Under the pieces are notes generated by a model. That model was not told the origin of the DNA, searched no databases, and saw only the letters and a list, made by a program, of their open reading frames with translations. The translations under genes were made by a program, and so were the position numbers. 64,000 nucleotides of DNA. Origin: Iris pallida (lineage: Eukaryota; Streptophyta; Magnoliopsida; Asparagales; Iridaceae). Within the stretch, counting starts at the first letter, position 1. Every line of letters begins with the position of its first letter. Below are positions 34,748 through 45,658 of the stretch, in pieces. Where the stretch lies: positions 16,951,760 to 17,015,759 of the forward strand of contig JANAVB010002199.1 in assembly GCA_029216955.1 (NCBI GenBank), written 5' to 3'.

Positions 34748-36151
34748 TCAAAACTTACCCAAAATCTGACCGCCTTCAGCCAACCTCTGCTCTAATACTC
34801 CAAATTCTTCTTGTCTTTGTCCCTGCCTTCCCTGGCCCTGCTGTTGTGGCCTCTGCGGTCCTGCTTGATGTTGTACTTGTCGGTACATCTGAGCTTGTGT
34901 CAGTAATGGACGCTGGACTAGTGGCCTCACTGCTAGTAATGGCCCTTGATACGGTGCTACCTCTGGAGCTGGCAACGCCAAAAACCGTTGAGCTGGCCCT
35001 CCTGGCCTCTGCATCATAGGACAATTGGCAATCCTATGATATGGACTGCCACACCTCAAGCATAATCCATTAGCTGAACGACACACATCCCTAGTGTGCC
35101 CTCCCTTACCACAGTAAGTGCAACCTACTGGTGCTTCCTGACGCTGCTGCTGGTTCCTCTGTTGCTGCTGTCGAACTGGTGTAGTCACAATTGTCGTGAC
35201 TGGTGCTGCATCACGAATACGGACGCCAGGTGCTGGTGCTGACGTCCGAGGTACTGCTCCTCCCCCAGCACTCTGCGTATGAGACCTCTTCTGGCCCCCA
35301 GTCCTTGCTGATAACCTTTGAATAGTAAGCTCGTGCCTCCGAGCCGCCGTCAATACTGCATCGAATGTCTGGTAGTCGTGCCCCTCGACCAGCTGCAAAA
35401 TCTCTAGGTGAAGTCCCTGCTGGAACCTCATTGCTCTCTCTGGCTCTGTCGCCACCATCATCCGAGCAAACCTACTTAACCTGCAGAACTCCGCTGCATA
35501 ACCATCCACCGTCTTACCAGCCTGCTTGAGACTGATAAACCTCTGCTGTAGCTCATATCGCGCTACCACGCCAAAGTACTTGGCCTTGAATCTGGTACTG
35601 AAGCTATCCCAGGGAACAGGACGCCTCATTCCAACCTCTTCCGATGCCCACCAATCGCGGGCGAGATCCTGAAGTAAAAGTCTGACCTGGTCAACCTTCT
35701 CTTCTGCTGGAACCTTTGCTGCAGTCAATATGGCCTCTGTATCCTGAAGCCAAGCATCCGCCGTGATGGCATCCTCCGTGCCGTCAAAATATCTTGGGTT
35801 AAGTCGACAAAACCTCCCGGACGCTCCTGAATCATTCCTGACACTTCTCTCAAGGGCTAATTGCAACCCCTGATTCTGTAGCACATTCTGTTCTTGCTGT
35901 CGGGTTTGTTGTTGCTGTTGGGCTGCCATCTGGCGTTGCTGGGTCTCTAATAATCCTCTGATAATCTGCAACAGTGCCGGCGCATCTAGTGCTACTGGTA
36001 CTACCGGTACCACTGGAGGTACGGGATCCTCTGGCCTTTGTAGCTCAACTGGCTCATGCTCGGTAACGTTTTCGATGTGAATCTGTCCAGGTAGAGGGGC
36101 TACCCCTTGCTGATCTCCAACTGGTCCCTGATCTACTGGATTCTCTCCCAT
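34748..36151 (-). CDS. gag: Gypsy-type Gag of TG1 (467 residues from ATG)
   Basis: The frame is open from 36259; I chose the ATG at 36149-36151 (MGENPVDQG), which starts the Pro/Gln-rich region, over an ATG at 36248 inside an Ile/Leu-rich stretch that looks like leader. After a Gln-rich segment comes a retrotransposon gag domain (about residues 130-270: ADAWLQDTEAILTAAKV, DWWASEE, WDSFSTRFKAKYFG, EFCRLSRFARMM). Two zinc knuckles follow: CTYCGKGGHTRDVC and CLRCGSPYHRIANC, about residues 344-375. The C-end is Gln-rich and stops at 34748 with no protease or RT after it. Gag would form particles that package the RNA; intact knuckles suggest it could still work. It differs clearly from the broken gag of element B. 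Confidence 0.88.
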   Translation of the reverse strand: MGENPVDQGPVGDQQGVAPLPGQIHIENVTEHEPVELQRPEDPVPPVVPVVPVALDAPALLQIIRGLLETQQRQMAAQQQQQTRQQEQNVLQNQGLQLALERSVRNDSGASGRFCRLNPRYFDGTEDAITADAWLQDTEAILTAAKVPAEEKVDQVRLLLQDLARDWWASEEVGMRRPVPWDSFSTRFKAKYFGVVARYELQQRFISLKQAGKTVDGYAAEFCRLSRFARMMVATEPERAMRFQQGLHLEILQLVEGHDYQTFDAVLTAARRHELTIQRLSARTGGQKRSHTQSAGGGAVPRTSAPAPGVRIRDAAPVTTIVTTPVRQQQQRNQQQRQEAPVGCTYCGKGGHTRDVCRSANGLCLRCGSPYHRIANCPMMQRPGGPAQRFLALPAPEVAPYQGPLLAVRPLVQRPLLTQAQMYRQVQHQAGPQRPQQQGQGRQGQRQEEFGVLEQRLAEGGQILGKF

Positions 36152-36351
36152 GTCGGCTCCTCCAATAGCCGAGAATGATGTGACCCTAAAGGAAAGGATA
36201 CAAGGTATCAAAAGACAGGATGGGAAGGAATCGAGGATGACAATCATGTTAGCAATCAAGGTGGGAGAAAGAGAAGACGAATCAGGAGATCAAGGGGAAC
36301 ATGTTTTGATTGAGACTCCTATAATCGTAACACCCCACAAGTCTGAAAAAC

Positions 36352-36370
36352 AGACCTGCATGGACCACCA
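36352..36370 (-). promoter_or_regulatory. Primer-binding site of TG1, fits tRNA-Ile with one mismatch
   Basis: Minus strand TGGTGGTCCATGCAGGTCT, 9 bases inside the 5' LTR. It differs from the site of element B at one base (T for C) and otherwise matches the plant tRNA-Ile(AAU) 3' end. Confidence 0.7.
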
Positions 36371-36379
36371 CTAAAACCT

Positions 36380-37316
36380 TGTCACGCTCCAGTACCGGAA
36401 TACTGAGACGGACTAGGCCAGCTACACCGTATGAGGTATATAAACGTTATACGGCGATCGTGGCTGTCAAGAGACTAGGGGGTGCATGCTACAATCAGGT
36501 CTCCTATGGTCCCACAGAGCATCTATGTCCCAATCAATCAAAATAAAAAGCAGTAAATAATGATCATATAAGACAAAGCAGTAAGGCGTCCCCGACGCTT
36601 CATCAAAATGATTCATGAGTCTAGCTATACAAAATGATGAGCTAGTTCCGAGAGTCAATAGTACATAACTATAGTCAGCTGCAGTCTGATTTAATTACAA
36701 TTATGTAAAGGAAACTAGTGTTCAGAACTGCCGGCTAAACAAGTACCGGTGGCTAAACTCCAAGTACAAAATAGAAGATATCAGAGCGGTGAAGAAGAAA
36801 CCCACTCATGGTCCCTGGCGCCCATACTCCTGGTGTGCACCATTGTTCGGGTGGAAAGCTGGATCCTCTGGAGCTGCTACGAAATCTGGCCAAACAAAAC
36901 CAGCGGGGTCAGGCCCCGAATAGCAAGTACCACAAGGGAGCACAAAAGAGTGAGATAAATCCAATAAGTTAGATAAGACCTGATTCATGAGTTATAGGCT
37001 TATACCATATCATCGAGACGATACGACACCCTTACAACCAAACAAGGACAAACGGTGCCAATATCGTACCGAGATAAGATATATCCTATAACCATGGACA
37101 GGTAAAAGGGCTTCTGATCGCGACTTCGGTCCATAGCCTATCGCAGCACAATAGCCCAACCCAACAACCAAACAAGGACATGGGTTGGACCACGCACCAC
37201 GATAGTCCATGTTTCTCAATTGCTAACAGAAGAAAACATATCACAAACAAGTCAGCTTATAATCGGCCAATCAATCCTACGGCTTTCTATGATTTGCCTG
37301 GGTTATCCCAGTAATG

Positions 37317-37349
<33 letters not shown>

Positions 37350-39443
37350 AATCCTCAGATCGTATCGCATTCCAGCAGGGCTAGCCAAACCATTATATAC
37401 AAGCAAGCACGAAATGCACCGGTCCCCCGAAAGGCCACCGCGCTAGAATAAGCAGTAACGGTTCCAGCTCTCCTATAGGAAGAGCTGGCTCGACAGTCAC
37501 AAATCAGATACTGCACTCCACTAGTGCGGATGACTATACAGTATCCGAGGCAGCCAACCCGACGCGCCAGGACGGGATCCAGGGCGGCTAGTGACGTACG
37601 ATCTCGAGATTCTGTTCCCTCCCAATGCTTCTACCGATTTAAGTTGCTTAGATTAACCCTATCTCGATATTGGAATTACATGTCGTGGTCACATGGTCAT
37701 CCTCCTATATGTTGTACCATAGTACGTGTACCCTAAGTATGAATCCACATTGGCTCAATCTAGATCCATGCTTAGTGTAATGCTTCAAACAACAAACAAC
37801 ATACCACGATACTATTACTGACCAATTACCATGACTTGCTGGAAAGTACACATGTATTGACATATAACACGAATGATCACTTAGCATGTAGAGTCACACC
37901 TCAGTGCACTCATTAAATGGCACCGCAGTGCATACTAATATTGTATCTCAATACACACTTAGAACATGTACTAGCACGTATACATGTAATCAGGTCAGGA
38001 ACATGGTCAAGTCAGAAAGTCACTCGGACTCCTCGTGACATAAAAGTCACATATGAATTCAGGTTAAAGTGGGACATGAAGGTCCTTGAAGCCAAGACAA
38101 AGATCTACAACTTTCATGTTGGGAGTTAGGAGAAATTCTGGCCACAATTCAGCCAAATAGGACTTAAAATAGCCAAAAACAGCCAAAATAGGTACTATGC
38201 GGCACTATTCAGCACTATGCGACACTATTCAGCACTATGCGATACTATGTAGCATCCTCATACGGCTCGGCACTATGCGGCACTATGCAACATCCTCATG
38301 CGGCTCGGCACTATACGGCACTATGCAGCATCCTCATGCGGTTCGACACTATGCAGCACTATGCAGCATTCTCATGCGGCTCGGCACTATGCAGCACTAT
38401 GCAGCATCCTCATGCGGCTCGGCACTATGCGGCACTATGCAGCATTCTCATGCTGCTCGGCACTATGCGACACTATGCAGCATCCTCATGCGGCTCGGCA
38501 CTATACAGCACTATGCAGCATTCTCATGCGGCTCGGCACTATGCGGCACTATGCAGCATTGTCATGCGGCTCGGCACTATGCGGCACTATGCAGCATCCT
38601 TATGCGGCTCGGCACTATGCAGCGGCACTATTCATCCTTATACGGCTCGGCACTATGCGGCACTATGCAGCACTATTCATCGTCCCTGCCAAAACCAGGA
38701 CTGATGACATAAAAAAATATCCAAATATTGTTTTGGCCATAACTTCCTCAAAACAAGTCGAAATCTAACTTTTCAAAGGTCAAAATTGGATAGAATTGAA
38801 TTCCCTACAACATAGGACCATTAGTTTTCGAAAATAACCAAGTTTGATAGATCAAAACCATGAAAACCCATAGAACCCTAGTTTTAGAAACTTAGATCTA
38901 CACCAAACTAGCCATTAAAATAAAAAACTCCAAGAACTAAACTTGTAGAGAATGAAGAGAAGAACAATATAGACAAATAATATCAAAGAAAAATCAAGAA
39001 ATGAAAATGTAATAATCTCTCCATTTGGTGCAAGATGTACTTGCCTAAAAGTTTGCTTGAGGAAAATAAATGAAAGAGTGAATGAGGAGAGAGAGTGTGG
39101 AAAAGAATATATATTTGGGTTGGGTTGACTCAAAGAAACCCTAAGCTTAAGCATGCTCTTAACCACATGACCAATGACATGTTAAATGCTTCATGATACA
39201 ACTAATTAAATTAATTAAATAAAATCCTAACCACAACACGGTTCAGAAATCTTATCATCGAAACAGTGAACCACGCCTACAACCAGACAAGGACAAGGGG
39301 TGACACACTAATTCGCGACGAGATACTGTTCCATGCCATGGCCAGTTACAAATACAGGATAAATACAATAAAGATACAGGTGCCAGATACCATATACATA
39401 AAAAAAATCAAAAATTTACGTATTCCGGGAATGGGGAGTGACA
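36380..39443 (-). mobile_element. 5' LTR of TG1 (3064 bp)
   Basis: On the minus strand it starts TGTCACTCCCCATTCCCGG at 39443 and ends GGAGCGTGACA at 36380, next to the PBS. A TATA-like AAATATATATTC lies at about 39106-39117 on the minus strand (the 3' LTR has CCTATATATATTC there, near 33943-33956). The minisatellite lies downstream of it. Confidence 0.92.
38192..38682. repeat. 38-bp minisatellite array, about 12-13 units
   Basis: Same family as 32832-33515 but about five units shorter; variant units match those at 665-1155. Confidence 0.93.
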
Positions 39444-42400
39444 ACCGCACTCCAATGTACCCTTCCAGGATTTGAAAGATACCTGCTAACCGTACCAACT
39501 GCATGAGCAATATCTGGCCTCGTACACACCATCGCATACATAAGGCTCCCCACAGCTGAAACATATGGAACCCGCTCCATATCTTCCTTTTCGTCCTCGG
39601 TAGATGAACACTGCTCCTCAGTGAACTTAAAGTGAGCCGCAAGAGGGGAACTCACTTTCTTCGACCCGTCCATCCCGAAACGCTGAAGTACCCGGTGAAT
39701 GTACTTCGTTTGGGACAAGTGTAGCAGTTTGGACTCTCTCTCTCGGTTGATCTCCATTCCAAGAATAGTCTTCGCTGCGCCCAAATCCTTCATAGAGAAG
39801 GCCGTGCCCAGTTGGCGCTTCAGCTCCGCTATCCTAGTGGCATTCCGACCCACTAATAGCATATCATCAACATAGAGCAGTAAAATGATGAAATCATCAT
39901 CGGCAAAATACCTCACAAATGCACAATGGTCCGACGTCGTCCGTGCATAACCATGCTCCCCCATAAACGACTCGAACTTCCTGTACCACTGCCTCGGAGC
40001 CTGCTTCAGACCATACAAGCTCTTCCTCAACCGGCAGACCAAATGTGACTTGCCCTTCCCACAGAATCCCTCCGGCTGCTCCATGTACAACTCCTCCTCA
40101 AGATCACCATGGAGGAACGCCGTCTTCACGTCCATCTGCTCGACCTCCAAGTCGAGACTGGCTGCTAATGCTAGCACCACCCGAATAGATGAATGCTTGA
40201 CGACAGACGAAAAGATCTCATCATAATCCACGCCTTTCCGCTGACCGTAGCCTTTGACTACCAGCCTCGCTTTGTATCGAGGGTGAGTAGCATCATCCGT
40301 CTGCTTCACTCTGAACACCCATCGATTCTTCAAAGCCTTCTTGCCCTTTGGCAACTGCACCAGATCATAAGTGGAATTGGTGTGCAAGGAACTCATCTCC
40401 TCCTGCATAGCCACCATCCACTCCTGCCTGTGTTCGTCTTCCATAGCCTCTGCAAAACTTTCGGGCTCTCCCCCGTCAGTCAATAGCACATACTCATCTG
40501 GTGAGTATCTCGTAGATGGTCGACGATCCCTGTCACTCCTTCTCAGTGGAGCCACTAGTGCTGGCTGTATACCAACAGCCTCTTCCCCTTCAGGAACTGC
40601 CTCCCCGGCATGCTCATCCTCCTGAGGGACACCCTGACCACCATTAGATGGCTGATGATCAAGGTTGGGAGCAACTCCATGTACCGGCTCCCCCATAACA
40701 GGATCCTCTGCGATGTCCTCTGGAAACTGCTCGAAGCGAAATGACTCTAACTCAGGCAATTCCTCAGCCTCAGAAGGCGTCTCAGAATCCTGAGTGTTGG
40801 TCATGGTCTGATCCTCGACGAACACCACGTCCCTGATTCTGTAGAGCTTTCCTTCCACTGGGTCGTAGAGTCTATAGCCAAACTCATCCCGACCGTAGCC
40901 GACAAAGACGCATCGCCTCGTCTTCGGCTCAAGTTTGGTCCTCTCGTCCTTCGGTACATGCACGAAGGCCTTACAACCAAATGCCCGCAGGTGATTGTAT
41001 GACGGCTCTTTGCCATACCATACTTTGTCAGGCACATCACCCTGCAAAGGAGCACTAGGAGACAAATTAATAACATAAGCAGCTGTGAGAAGAGCCTCAC
41101 CCCAATAACTGCCCGACAAGTTTGCTTCTGACAGCAAACACCGCACCCTCTCCATCAGTGTCCTGTTCATGCGCTCTGCTACACTATTGAGCTGAGGTGT
41201 CTTTGGCGGAGTCTTCTGGTGTCGTATCCCTTGCTCTCTGCAATACACATCAAAGGGACCAATGTATTCGCCGCCATTGTCGGACCGAACACACAAAAAC
41301 TTCTTGCCCGTCTCCCTTTCAACGGAGGCCTGAAACTCCTTCAAAGTAGGCAGCACCTGATCCTTGGTCTTTAAGGCATAGACCCAAACCTTCCTGGAAC
41401 AGTCATCAATAAAAGTTACAAAGTAAGAAGCACCACCAAGAGATTTTACCTTCATAGGACCGCAGACATCCAAGTGAATCAACTCGAGCAACGCCGGCTT
41501 TCTCGAACTTGGGTGACTTTGGAAAGACACCCTATTTTGCTTCCCAGCTAAACAGTGCGTGCACTTCTCCAACTTTGTAGACTTGAGCCCCGGAATCACC
41601 TTCCTGTTCACCAAGTAGCTCATCCCCTTCTCGCTGATATGGCCGAGCCGCCTGTGCCACAACTCGGTAGACGCATCACTAACTGCGTTCACCTCCTGTG
41701 TCCCCTGTGCGCTCCCCTCTATATAATAGAGATCGGACTTCTTGCTTCCTCTGGCAATCACCATCGAACCTCTGGAAAGCTTCCACTGACTATTCCCGAA
41801 GAGACAGAAGAATCCCTCATCATCCAACCTTCCAACCGATACCAGGTTGAAACGGATATCAGGGACATGACGAACATCCTTGAGAACAAGAACCGCACCC
41901 GTCTTCGTTCTCAAATGCACATCTCCAACGGCAACCGCCTTCGACACATCTCCGTTGCCCATCTTCAACACGCCACAGTCGCCTGTTGTGTAAGTGGCAA
42001 ACAGTGCCCTATTGTGAGATACATGTGCTGAAGCCCCTGAGTCCACCAGCCAAGAATTATCATCGCAGGCGAGGTTAGTAATGACCTCATCACCTACGAC
42101 GATCACATCGCCTCCATGCGTCGAGGCCGCCGCTGTAGTGTTCTCTTCTTGCTTCCCCTTGTCGCCCTTCTTCTCTCTCTTCCAAGCGAAACAGTTCCGC
42201 TTGATATGGCCCTTCTTACCGCAATGGTAACACTCTGAGTTCTCGTAACGACCCTTGGACTTCCTCCTGCTCTTGTCTCTGCCACCACCTGGACCCCTGC
42301 TTTTGCCCCTTCCGTGGCTCTCTGAAACCAATGCCTCTGAGTGGTGGGATGTGGATGAAGTGCCCTGAGAACGTCTCCGTATCTCTTCATTCAGCACCCC

Positions 42401-42931
42401 GCTCTTGGCAAACTCCAGACAGACCACGCCCTCTGGAGCAGAAGCGATCATAGATACTCGTACGGTCTCCCATAAGTCTGGCATTGTACACAGCAGCCAC
42501 AGTCCCTGAACTTCGTCGTCGAACTTGACTCCCATAGAAGATAGCTGGTCAACCACGCCCTGGAACTCACTCAAGTGATCCGAAATAGACGCCCCATCCT
42601 TGTATCGCAGACCCATCATCGTTCGGATCAGGAACAACTTGTTTACCCCGGTCTTCTTCGCATACAAGGATTCCAGCTTATCCCACAACGTCTTCGCGTG
42701 CTCAATATTGGCAACGTGGTTGTATACGTTCTCATCAACAAACTGCCGTATGTACCCACACACCTGTATATGCTCGAATGTCCAGTCCTCCTCGGATATA
42801 TCACTGGGCCTCTCGGATGCAAACACGGGTAGATGCAGCTTCTTGACAAATAACAAATCTTTCATCTTGCTCCGCCAATAGTGATAATTGGTGCCGTTCA
42901 GGTTCACCATGCGCACCGGCTTCGCGTCCAT
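39444..42931 (-). pseudogene. gag-pol: Copia Gag-Pol, first 1160 or so codons, interrupted before RNase H
   Basis: Starts at the ATG at 42931, 64 bases from the LTR. Domains in order: UBN2/Copia-type Gag (residues 1-200), zinc knuckle CYHCGKKGHIKRNC (234-247), protease WLVDSGASAHVS (294-305), GAG-pre-integrase zinc-binding part (424-463), and integrase core with Asp488, Asp551 and Glu586 (the last two 35 apart). Reverse transcriptase follows (about 865-1110) with TAFLHGDLEEE, SLYGLKQAPRQWY and YVDD (1020-1023). All catalytic residues are present and no stop or frameshift is seen. TG1 cuts the frame after the block CTRPDIAHAVG..VHWSA; RNase H lies at 30462-31007. The 25 or so codons read beyond the junction belong to the TG1 LTR. 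Confidence 0.95.
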
Positions 42932-42980
42932 CTCTCCTCTCTGGTTTCTCTGTCAACTCCTGACACCCTTTGAATCCAAA

Positions 42981-42991
42981 GCTCTGATACA
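42981..42991 (-). promoter_or_regulatory. Primer-binding site of the Copia element, initiator tRNA-Met type
   Basis: Minus strand TGTATCAGAGC, 4 bases inside the 5' LTR; the usual site is TGGTATCAGAGC, so one base is missing. Confidence 0.75.
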
Positions 42992-42995
42992 ACTC

Positions 42996-43785
42996 TGTTG
43001 GGAAAGAAGCGCGGAAACCTTTCCCCAAACCGGAGAGTACCTGCGAGAGGACCGAAGAATACAACGCACGAACCCAAAAACAATCACACAAAATAATCCA
43101 CGCAGACACAGAGAATTTTTGACGTGGAAAACCCTTGCGGGAAAAACCACGGGACGATCGGAGTCCAACCCTGAGAAGCCTCCACTAATGGAATATCTAC
43201 AAACTCCTCTCCGATCCAAATCGGATCCCCACAACACTCAGAGATAAGAACAATGATTACAAGGCTACGAAGAGCGAGAACGACGAGTAGAGATTACCCG
43301 AACACGATCTCCTTCGAATAGCGACCTTCAATCCTCCGTCTTCTTCTCCGAAGTTGCAATGGCACTCTTGCCTCCTTCCTCTCTCAAACTTGTGTTACCT
43401 TGCGTTATGTTGCATGAATGAATTAGGGTTGGGAAATCCCAACTTAACTCCCCAATCCCGCAACCAACCTGGACCGTTGGATTAGATCCAATGATGAAAA
43501 CTCATCCTAAAATCCGCTTCAGCCCCCGACGACACAGAGTTCGGCCAGAACTCTGTGTGGGACATCCAGAATCTACTCGCCAAATCCTGGAATGGCCAGA
43601 CCGAGTTCGGCCAGAACTCGGCCTGGGACCGAGTTCGGACCGAACTCGGCAGACTCAGTCCAGAACCCCCCTTTGGGGCAGCAGCAGCAGCAACTCCTAC
43701 TTCCCGAGCTTCTCCGACATCGGACGGCGCTCGTCGCACTCCGGGATCTTCTCCACATAGGTTGGGAACCCCACCCACTCCAACA
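42996..43785 (-). mobile_element. 5' LTR of the Copia element
   Basis: 790 bp, TGTTGGGAAAGAAG to CACTCCAACA, followed by the CGACG duplication. It is very similar to 29642-30444, which points to a fairly recent insertion. Confidence 0.92.
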
Positions 43786-44155
43786 CGACGCAGGAAAGTA
43801 GCTGCGCCTCTGAACAGTGAAGGCGTTGGCTGCGAAGGGAAGGGTATGACAACCTTGCGCGTCTGAGATTGGCGCAGGCAGATAGCTGCATCTCCGGAGT
43901 GAAGATACTGGCATCTGGAATAAAAGAAGGGGAGGGGGCCCTACCACCATCTTGTTTCTGAGGTTGGCACAGGGAGGTGGCTGCGCCTCTGGCTTGAAGG
44001 CTCTGGCTTCTTCAAAATGCTGAGTTGCTGATATGCTTCTGAGAGGCTGCGCCCACAAGAACATCAAAACATGCTTCGGTGGAGGTCAATCCTCCAATGT
44101 GTGTATCAAAAAAAAGGGAGGCTGCGCTTCGATGAAGATTGCATCCCTAGGGAAC
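43786..44155 (-). mobile_element. Remainder of the Ogre/Tat-like LTR after the Copia insertion
   Basis: After CGACG the sequence carries at least five GGCTGCGCCTCTG-like motifs spaced about 50-100 bp apart, in keeping with the GTGCTTCTGG-like array left of the Copia element. The outer LTR end is not identified; 44155 is a guess where the composition turns AT-rich. Confidence 0.35.
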
Positions 44156-44964
44156 CATTTTATACCATATTTTGTTTTTTCTTGAAAATTAATATCCTAT
44201 CTTTTTCATTTTGTTTGACATCCAAACACAAGAAAAAATGACTTCTTTTCTTTCCAAGATCCTGCTTCTGCAAACCAGACGTGTGACCTGAGTTATAAGG
44301 ACAAAGTCCTGAATTAATGTAAAACTTGCGACTAAAGATTAAAAAAATGTGATTAACTAATTGCAAATGCTCAAAAGTCAGTGATAGCGATTTGCTAACA
44401 AAGATAGTTCATTTTAGCATTCTTTTTTTAAAAAAAAAAAAGTTAGTCGGCAGGTAACAAAGCATGAACGTTCAAAGTTTACGAATGCAAATAAGCCTTT
44501 TTTTTTTTTTTTTTTTTTTTAAACAATTGACTCGGCATCAATCAAATATACACACAATCACTCTCACCCCCATAACACAACGAAGAAAGAAATAGAAAAC
44601 AGGACAAATCCCAAAGAACGAGAAAGAACACTTTCTAATCCATTTATTGATGAACCAGCCTTTTTCAGTTGATGTCATAAGACCCCATTTGATATATTTA
44701 TTTTGTTTTGACTAATATCCTACCCATAAGAATTATTTAATATTGGAAAAATATGATATATTTAATTATTTGATTAATTAATTTGACAAAAAGACTTTTC
44801 GAAGTCAATGATTCAATGAACATGCTAATCTCTTCCATAAGACCCCATTTTTGTTTTTGTTTTTGTTTTTATCTTTTATTAGTGAGTTGTTAATCCCATT
44901 ATGGAGAAACTAATTTTCAAAATAAAGGAAAATGTCATACCATACGGCATTTGTCTGCAAAATA
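44156..44964. other. AT-rich intergenic sequence
   Basis: It contains poly-A and poly-T runs (44426-44441, 44497-44520), (TTTTTG) repeats near 44849 and no supported gene. Confidence 0.6.
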
Positions 44965-45658
44965 TGTTGGTGTTTTTGCCTTTAGACTAGGAAAGATGGT
45001 CCCACATCGACTACACCAAATGATGAGTATCTCAATATAATGCATTGCTTGTGTTGAGATGTGCACATGAGGTGTGGTGGGACACAAGTATATGTCATGT
45101 GGGGGTATTTTTCTAGAAGGAAAAATGATTAATTCCAACAAAGATATAAATTGATTTTTGTTGTGCAGACACGGACTACAAGATGTCTCGTGCATATCTA
45201 TTTTTGAGTATTGGTATTTTAGTCCCACATCGGATAGGAGAAAAGGTGAAGTCTCACTCCACTATATAAATAGAGCCCCTTGGCCACCTTTGAAAGATGC
45301 ACCAAGAAGAGAGTTAAGGGAGTCCGTAAAGTCCAGGAAGCCCGTTCAAGTATCAAATATTGACTTACGTGGAACGAATCTTGCTTTGAGCAACGGTGAT
45401 TTTAATCACCCAGGCAAGAATCTTTCATCTTCTTCTTTCTTCTCTTTTCTCTGAGTTGTAACTCAGTTCTGTCCGTCAGTAACTGCGATTGCGAGGAAAA
45501 TCGTGAGATTTATTTTCTGATTATTGTTGTTTTTGTAATCAGATTTATATTATAGTGTTCCTCGTGGATCTCGAGAATAATAAGAAGGGGAACGTTTGTT
45601 TGAACCTCTGATCTCGACATCTAGTTCTACCATCTTTGATGAAGCCCCGGGACTAACA
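44965..45658 (+). mobile_element. Probable Copia solo LTR
   Basis: It runs from TGTTGGTGTTTTTG to GGGACTAACA. Near-matching 5-mers flank it (AAATA 44960-44964, AAACA 45659-45663, one mismatch). It contains two TCCCACATCG blocks (45000, 45225), a motif often seen in plant Copia LTRs, and a TATA box CTATATAAATAGAGCC near 45262. No internal region or second LTR is visible. An alternative reading is two overlapping related LTR fragments. Confidence 0.6.
45262..45277 (+). promoter_or_regulatory. TATA box in the solo LTR
   Basis: CTATATAAATAGAGCC, a canonical plant TATA context, about 300 bp into the LTR. Confidence 0.6.

Larger units (their letters stand above)
31008..39443 (-). mobile_element. 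TG1: TR-GAG-like Gypsy element nested in Copia
   Basis: LTRs at 31008-34280 and 36380-39443; on the minus strand they read TGTCACTCCCC..GTGACA. The duplication ACCGC lies at 31003-31007 and 39444-39448. The 2.1-kb interior has a PBS (36352-36370), an intact gag-type frame and a polypurine tract (34281-34294) but no pol. GAGGACGAAATTTTTC before the polypurine tract resembles the end of Tekay-type elements and of elements A and B. The open gag and similar LTRs suggest it is young. Mobilisation would depend on enzymes of another element (inference). Confidence 0.92.
29642..43785 (-). mobile_element. Ty1/Copia retrotransposon, complete but interrupted by TG1
   Basis: LTRs lie at 29642-30444 and 42996-43785, both TGTTGGG..CCAACA, flanked by the duplication CGACG (29637-29641, 43786-43790). 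Reading right to left there are the 5' LTR, a PBS, one gag-pol frame, a polypurine tract and the 3' LTR. TG1 (31008-39443, ACCGC duplication) splits the frame just before RNase H. The gene order protease, integrase, reverse transcriptase, RNase H defines Copia; a Tork/TAR-like lineage is my tentative reading. Confidence 0.95.

Noticed and set aside
41555..42031. Plus-strand 158-residue frame inside the Copia polyprotein gene (and others at 40193, 42575, 42888)
   Set aside because: Antisense shadows of an intact Copia frame on the minus strand or of its LTR.
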